DNA from: Lentisphaerota bacterium
GTDB taxonomy: Bacteria; Verrucomicrobiota; Lentisphaeria; Victivallales; Victivallaceae
Direction of reading: 5' to 3'
NCBI GenBank assembly: GCA_015061545.1
Contig: SUWJ01000022.1
Span: 1-37,090, forward strand
DNA: 37,090 bases
Under the pieces are notes generated by a model. That model searched no databases and was not told where the DNA came from. It was given only the letters and a program-made list of their open reading frames with translations. How positions within the stretch are numbered: position 1 is the stretch's first letter; each line of letters starts with the position of its first letter. The translations under genes were made by a program, and so were the position numbers. Shown here in pieces: positions 33,357 to 37,090 of the stretch.

Positions 33357-33859
33357 TACGCTTTGACCCCTTCGCGTTCCGGGCGGTTCAGCGTACTTTT
33401 GACTGCATTGAGTATGCCGTTGACAAAGTCGCAGGCGCGTTCATCGCTGTAATCACGGGTGATGGCTACGGCTTCGTCAATGCTTACTACAGGCGGGACA
33501 TCCGCAAAGTTGAGCATTTCGGCAATTGCCACTTTAAGTATGCAGTAATCCACGGCGCTGATGCGTTCCGGCGACCAGTTACGGGCAACATTTTTGATCG
33601 TATCTTCGATCCGCTCCGCGTCGCTTACGCAAACTTCGATCAATTTTTCGGCATATTCTCTGCACTTGCGCCCGTAGCGGTTGGTGCCCAGATTATGTTC
33701 TTCGTTGGCCTGTTCCAGAAAAGTGTTCCAGCTGGCGAGGGAGAATTTTTCCTCCGTCAATGCACACTGAAAGAGATACTGCATGGCAAGTTCGCGCCCT
33801 ACGCGCTTGTTGTGCATCCGATCCTGCAGCGGGCGGCTGCTGTTATTCAATTGATTCAT
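33356..33859 (-). CDS. nusB: Transcription antitermination factor NusB
   Basis: Cytosolic helical protein that, with NusE, binds rRNA boxA and supports antitermination. 167 residues with a basic N-terminal tail of about 18 residues before RVGRELAMQYLFQCAL, the family start. RNWSPERISAVDYCILKVAI (about 92) and VSIDEAVAITRDYSDERACDFVNGIL are the conserved C-terminal segments. It lies 30 bases after ribH and overlaps ftsY by one base, a ribH-nusB order also common in other bacteria. Confidence 0.95.
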   Translation of the reverse strand: MNQLNNSSRPLQDRMHNKRVGRELAMQYLFQCALTEEKFSLASWNTFLEQANEEHNLGTNRYGRKCREYAEKLIEVCVSDAERIEDTIKNVARNWSPERISAVDYCILKVAIAEMLNFADVPPVVSIDEAVAITRDYSDERACDFVNGILNAVKSTLNRPEREGVKA

Positions 33860-33889
33860 TTTTTCTCAGATATTCCGTATTAGCGCTGT

Positions 33890-34369
33890 TTACTTGCTCA
33901 GTTGCCGATTGAGATTTGCCATTTCGATGGCAGCGTGGGCGGCATCGGCACCTTTGTTGCCGGCTTTGGTGCCGCTGCGTTCAATGGCCTGTTCGATATT
34001 GTCGGCGGTGATCATGCCGTAGGTTACCGGGGTGCCCGATTCCATTGCCAGCTGCGCCAGACTTTTGGCCACTTCGTTGTTGATGTAACCGGCATGAGGC
34101 GTGGCGCCCTGAATGACTACACCCATGGCGATAATGGCATCGTACTTGCCGCTTGCCAGCATCTTTTTGACGGCAAAAGGTATTTCGTAAGAACCCGGGA
34201 CCCACGCCAATTCAATATTTTCCCGACTGCCGCCGTGACGGACAATGGTATCCACCGCGCCATCCACCAGATGACTGACGAAAAAGTCGTTGAATCGTGC
34301 TGCCACCAGTCCGAATTTAAGACCGTCAGCTTGCAGATTGCCTTCGTAAGTAGTGATGTTTGCAGACAT
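33890..34369 (-). CDS. ribH: 6,7-dimethyl-8-ribityllumazine synthase
   Basis: Condenses the pyrimidinedione with dihydroxybutanone phosphate; typically an icosahedral capsid. 159 residues with FGLVAARFNDFFVSHLVDGA at the start, WVPGSYEIPFAVKKMLASGK (about 56), and the catalytic His region VIQGATPHAGYINNEVAKS (about 85). The GTKAGNKGADAAHAAIEM end is typical. aaaaggag upstream of the ATG at 34369 is a good ribosome binding site. It lies 38 bases downstream of ribBA. Confidence 0.97.
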   Translation of the reverse strand: MSANITTYEGNLQADGLKFGLVAARFNDFFVSHLVDGAVDTIVRHGGSRENIELAWVPGSYEIPFAVKKMLASGKYDAIIAMGVVIQGATPHAGYINNEVAKSLAQLAMESGTPVTYGMITADNIEQAIERSGTKAGNKGADAAHAAIEMANLNRQLSK

Positions 34370-34407
34370 AAATAAACTCCTTTTTTTTTTATATAAATTG
34401 CTGATAA

Positions 34408-35604
34408 TCAGATCAAATGCCCCATTCTGTCGCGCTTGGTCGCCAGATAGAACTCATCTTCTTTGCCCGGGGGGATCACGATCGGTACCCGTTCGGTGAT
34501 TTTGACTCCGTACCCGGAAATGCCCGCGATTTTCTGAGGATTGTTGGTCAGAAGGCGGATCGATTTTACACCCAGATCCAGCAGGATCTGCATCCCGATG
34601 CCGTAGTCGCGCAAATCGGCGGGGAATCCCAGCTTTTCGTTGGCTTCAACCGTATCCAACCCCTGATCCTGCAATTTGTAGGCGTGGATCTTGTTGAAAA
34701 TACCGATACCGCGGCCTTCCTGACGCATATAGACCAGGATCCCCGAACCGTTTTCTGCGATCATTGCCATGGCTTTGTGCAGCTGTTCGCCGCAATCGCA
34801 GCGTTGCGAGGCAAAGACATCGCCGGTCAGACACTCGCTGTGTACCCGCACCAGCACATCTTCCTTGCCTTCCACATCGCCGTAGACCAGCGCAACGTGT
34901 TCCAGATTGTCCACCTTGCTGCGGTAGGCTTTGATGGCAAACTCGCCGAACGCAGTCGGCATACGGGCAACGGCACCGCGTTCGATCAGACACTCGTGTT
35001 TACGGCGGTAGGCGATCAAATCGGCTACTGTACACCATTTGAGATTATGTTTCTGACGGAAGACGTTCAACTCGTCCTGCCGCGCCATGGTGCCGTCTTC
35101 GTTCATGATTTCGCAGATCACCCCCGCCGGAGCCATTCCGCCCAGCCGCATGAGATCGACTGCAGTTTCGGTATGCCCTGCGCGGCGCAGAACTCCGCCT
35201 TTGCGGGCCACTACCGGGAAGAGATGCCCCGGCTTGATGAAATCTTCAGGCGAAGTTTCAGGGGCGATCAATGCCGCAACCGTTTTGGCGCGGTCGAATG
35301 CCGAGATGCCTGTAGTGGTGCCGTACTTGTAATCCACGCTTTCCGAAAATGCCGTCCGGAAGGGGTCGGCAAGATTGATGGGGACGTTGAGTTTGAGTTC
35401 CGCCGCCCGTTCTTCGGTGATTGCTGCACAGATCAGTCCGCGGCCGTATTTAGCCATAAAGTTGATGGTATCGGCAGTACACAAGCCGGCGGCGGCGATC
35501 AGGTCGCCTTCATTTTCACGGTTTTCGTCATCGGTGACGATCACCATTTTGCCCTGACTCAAATCTGCAATGATATCTTCGATGGGGTCAAAGTTATATG
35601 CCAT
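34408..35604 (-). CDS. ribBA: Bifunctional dihydroxybutanone phosphate synthase/GTP cyclohydrolase II
   Basis: 398 residues from the ATG at 35604; an upstream extension to 35667 runs through leader sequence. The N-terminal RibB domain holds [20 protein letters not shown] (metal and substrate loop), [12 protein letters not shown], and [18 protein letters not shown]. The C-terminal RibA domain holds [20 protein letters not shown] with three zinc Cys, [11 protein letters not shown], and the [11 protein letters not shown] end. Both domains keep their catalytic motifs, so both reactions are expected. It is the first gene of the eight-gene minus-strand operon. I see no FMN riboswitch sequence in its leader. 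Confidence 0.97.
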   Translation of the reverse strand: MAYNFDPIEDIIADLSQGKMVIVTDDENRENEGDLIAAAGLCTADTINFMAKYGRGLICAAITEERAAELKLNVPINLADPFRTAFSESVDYKYGTTTGISAFDRAKTVAALIAPETSPEDFIKPGHLFPVVARKGGVLRRAGHTETAVDLMRLGGMAPAGVICEIMNEDGTMARQDELNVFRQKHNLKWCTVADLIAYRRKHECLIERGAVARMPTAFGEFAIKAYRSKVDNLEHVALVYGDVEGKEDVLVRVHSECLTGDVFASQRCDCGEQLHKAMAMIAENGSGILVYMRQEGRGIGIFNKIHAYKLQDQGLDTVEANEKLGFPADLRDYGIGMQILLDLGVKSIRLLTNNPQKIAGISGYGVKITERVPIVIPPGKEDEFYLATKRDRMGHLI

Positions 35605-35636
35605 AAAAAAATCCTGTTGGTTTATTTCAGACCTCT

Positions 35637-35661
35637 TACGCGCGCGTGTGCGCACATGTAT
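35637..35661. repeat. 25-base alternating pyrimidine-purine tract
   Basis: An unbroken pyrimidine-purine alternation with several CG steps followed by tgtgcgcaca, itself a palindrome. Such sequence can adopt Z-DNA under negative supercoiling. It falls in the ribBA leader, just downstream of the -10. Confidence 0.55.
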
Positions 35662-35669
35662 TATCATAT

Positions 35670-35698
35670 AAGATACAATCGTCTTGTTCTTTTTGCAA
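35670..35698 (-). promoter_or_regulatory. Promoter of the riboflavin/nusB/ftsY operon
   Basis: On the minus strand TTGCAA (35693-35698), 17 bases, TATCTT (35670-35675), about 66 bases upstream of the ribBA start. Confidence 0.65.
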
Positions 35699-35703
35699 AT
35701 AAT

Positions 35704-35837
35704 CGGGTGTTTTTTCTTGCACGGAACAACTAAAACGGTATTCGGCGGGCAGCAGGAGCGTTTTTGCGAAGGAAAAAACCGTCGAATCAGGGCAGGTCAA
35801 AGACCGGATGCAGCGGAAACACCCGTCGTGAAACGCT
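35704..35837 (+). other. Possible structured element between divergent genes
   Basis: No gene is convincing in 35700-35870. On the plus strand cgggtgttt (35704-35712) pairs with aaacacccg (35817-35825), and within it attcggcgg (35740-35748) pairs with ccgtcgaat (35780-35788) using one G-U that would be A-C on the other strand. A small ggtc-aaa-gacc hairpin lies between. The arrangement could be a three-way junction or may be chance. Confidence 0.25.
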
Positions 35838-35875
35838 GACAAATGCCTTGTGATAAGGATTTATGGATAAAAAAA

Positions 35876-35904
35876 TTGGCAAAATTTATAAAGTGTGCTA
35901 TATT
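35876..35904 (+). promoter_or_regulatory. Promoter of the coiled-coil protein gene
   Basis: TTGGCA (35876-35881), 17 bases, TATATT (35899-35904), about 55 bases before the ATG at 35961. Confidence 0.65.
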
Positions 35905-35960
35905 ATAGGACGCCACTTTGTGCAGAAGTATTTTAAACACATTGCAGGTGTTGATTGATA

Positions 35961-36878
35961 ATGAGTTATAAAAAGCGTTCTGAAAAGTTGACTTTCGGTG
36001 TCGGTAAACTCCGAAGCGGAAAAATGAAAATTTTTTCTGTTAAAGGTTGGCAATTCGGGATTGCAGCATTTATATTAATGATTCCGCTGTTTTTCAGCCG
36101 GGGAAGGGCTGAAGATGCGGAGTCGTCGGGTAAAGCTGCTGAATCGGAAGTATTTGTGGATCTCAAGCTTAAAGGTGCTGAACAGCTTGATGAGATACTG
36201 GTGCTGAAGAAGAAAGTGGCGGAACTCGAAGCGTTGGAGCAGTCTTTGCGGAAGGAAAAGTCCAATCTGGCTGCTGAACGGGACCTGCTTCGGCAGGAGT
36301 TGTTTGACGCAATTAATCAAGTGGAATCGCAGAATGCGGATCTCCGCAGGTTGGAGTTGAGTGTAGCGGGTTTGCTGGCTGACGGCGTAATGCCGGGGGT
36401 GCCCGTTCGGGAAGCAAGGCTTGTGGAAGCAATCAGGGAGATCACGAAACGCGGTCGGGATTTAGCCGTCCTGAGTGCGGAATTCTGCACCGAAGTTGAT
36501 GCGGTAGTCAAGTCGCTGCCGGCAGGCAATCTGGAAGGAGTGCGCCTGCGGTTGAAAATCGACGAAGTGCTTGGCGCATCACGCAAGTTCAGCGCAGTGA
36601 GTCAATGGGATATTGAGTCATCGCCGGTAAGTAGATGCCGGTTGACGGCGGTAAATGTTGAACTCAATTTCGTTGTGTTGCCGGTAGGGTACAGCCATGG
36701 AGTGTTCAATGGTCTGATGCTCTACGTTCCAGGGAAGACGGCCGCGTCGGCGCCGGTAAAGCTGAGGGTGTTTGCAACCCGCAGTCATACGGCGGCGGCT
36801 CAGGTTGCGGACGGCGATATACGGACCCTGTCTCCGGGGATGGAGGCGGTGACGGACTTGCAGCAAACAATCAAATGA
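35961..36878 (+). CDS. Membrane-anchored or secreted coiled-coil protein, unknown function
   Basis: 305 residues from the ATG at 35961 (MSYKKRSEKLTF). An alternative start at 36024 (MKIFSVKGWQFGIAAFILMI) would give a standard signal peptide. The hydrophobic segment WQFGIAAFILMIPLFFS is followed by a polar stretch and then a heptad-like coiled coil (about residues 75-150, LKKKVAELEALEQSLRKEKS and QVESQNADLRRLELS). The C-terminal half (about 200-305) looks beta-rich and may be a small globular domain (VELNFVVLPVGYSHGVFNGL). I do not recognise a family. It lies 16 bases before rplV, so it may share the transcript with ribosomal protein genes. Confidence 0.75.
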   Translation: MSYKKRSEKLTFGVGKLRSGKMKIFSVKGWQFGIAAFILMIPLFFSRGRAEDAESSGKAAESEVFVDLKLKGAEQLDEILVLKKKVAELEALEQSLRKEKSNLAAERDLLRQELFDAINQVESQNADLRRLELSVAGLLADGVMPGVPVREARLVEAIREITKRGRDLAVLSAEFCTEVDAVVKSLPAGNLEGVRLRLKIDEVLGASRKFSAVSQWDIESSPVSRCRLTAVNVELNFVVLPVGYSHGVFNGLMLYVPGKTAASAPVKLRVFATRSHTAAAQVADGDIRTLSPGMEAVTDLQQTIK

Positions 36879-36894
36879 GAGCAATAAAAAAACT

Positions 36895-37090
36895 ATGGAA
36901 GTCAGAGCATTAACCAGAAACGTGCGGATTTCTCCTGAAAAGGCCCGCCATGTGGCGCGCGTCATTCAGGGCAAACCCGTTACGGAGGCCTTGGCAATCG
37001 TGGACCTGAGTCCGCGCAAGGCGGCTGTTTTGCTGGGCAAGACCCTTCGTTCTGCGGTGGCTAACGCCGAGAACAACGAAAACCTCGACC
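36895..37090 (+). CDS. rplV: 50S ribosomal protein L22, 5' part (window ends inside)
   Basis: The first 65 codons read MEVRALTRNVRISPEKARHV, then GKPVTEALAIVDLSPRKAAV and LRSAVANAENNENLD, the pattern of L22, which binds 23S rRNA and lines the exit tunnel. There is no Shine-Dalgarno, but the start is fixed by homology and by the 16-base gap after the previous stop. In most bacteria rpsS and rplB precede rplV, and they are not here. The gene is cut by the window edge. Confidence 0.92.
   Translation, partial: MEVRALTRNVRISPEKARHVARVIQGKPVTEALAIVDLSPRKAAVLLGKTLRSAVANAENNENLD

Noticed and set aside
35605..35700. FMN riboswitch ahead of ribBA
   Set aside because: None of the conserved FMN aptamer segments are present.
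34417..35733. 438-codon plus-strand frame opposite ribBA
   Set aside because: ribBA motifs are clear on the minus strand; this frame is its shadow.
35636..35842. 68-codon minus-strand ORF upstream of ribBA
   Set aside because: It is Cys- and Ser-rich without pattern, spans the ribBA promoter and lacks a ribosome binding site.
1..37090. CRISPR arrays, tRNAs, rRNAs or intact transposases
   Set aside because: None were seen on reading both strands; the tandem repeats at 477-545 lack spacers.

Overview
The window looks like an anaerobic member of the Verrucomicrobiota/Lentisphaerota lineage (a Victivallales-like bacterium). This is an inference from gene content, not from a marker search. Supporting points are a His-type Thi4 thiazole synthase, a hybrid-cluster protein (hcp), two very large secreted carbohydrate-active proteins with a LacI regulator, a riboflavin operon that includes nusB and ftsY, and recurrent promoters of the form TTGNNA-N17-TATNTT. 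There are no tRNA or rRNA genes, CRISPR arrays or intact insertion sequences. The window starts inside decayed DNA and ends inside rplV.

Layout. 1-740 holds remnants: a frameshifted 3' gene end on + and a truncated phage/plasmid-like protein on - with a strong terminator. 847-2271 is cysS. Convergent to it is a rodA/ftsW-type SEDS gene whose upstream partner is a class B PBP pedestal without a transpeptidase domain. From a shared divergent promoter region runs pdxK-like kinase, mutS, queC. A minus-strand MFS permease follows, then a two-gene unknown operon (10631-10012) that ends in a remarkable rod-shaped RNA structure plus intrinsic terminator (9812-10027), then a DUF1846 gene. 12500-13600 is a TPP riboswitch-thi4 unit. 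A YczE/YitT-like membrane protein lies opposite it. A TetR-hcp unit follows with a clear palindromic operator; the tetR 3' end carries a frameshift.

16718-20120 holds rpoN (-) divergent from a metallo-beta-lactamase-fold nuclease gene and a zinc-ribbon pseudokinase. 20454-29585 is a carbohydrate-utilisation island: a 1147-residue glycosidase-like secreted protein, a LacI regulator with TGCAAATTTGCA-type operators, and a 1397-residue LamG-containing secreted protein. A decayed copy of the pseudokinase 3' end (23965-24024) sits between them, which suggests an ancient duplication or insertion.

29715-35604 is a minus-strand operon, ribBA-ribH-nusB-ftsY-ribD-ribE-TIM barrel-small protein, making riboflavin and also transcription and secretion factors. 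I see no FMN riboswitch in its leader. The window ends with a membrane-anchored coiled-coil protein gene (+) directly followed by the start of rplV, without the usual rpsS/rplB neighbours.

Most interesting: the rod RNA (6S-like in shape), the pedestal-only PBP paired with a SEDS protein, the zinc-ribbon pseudokinase and its remnant copy, and the palindromes that tie regulators to their targets.
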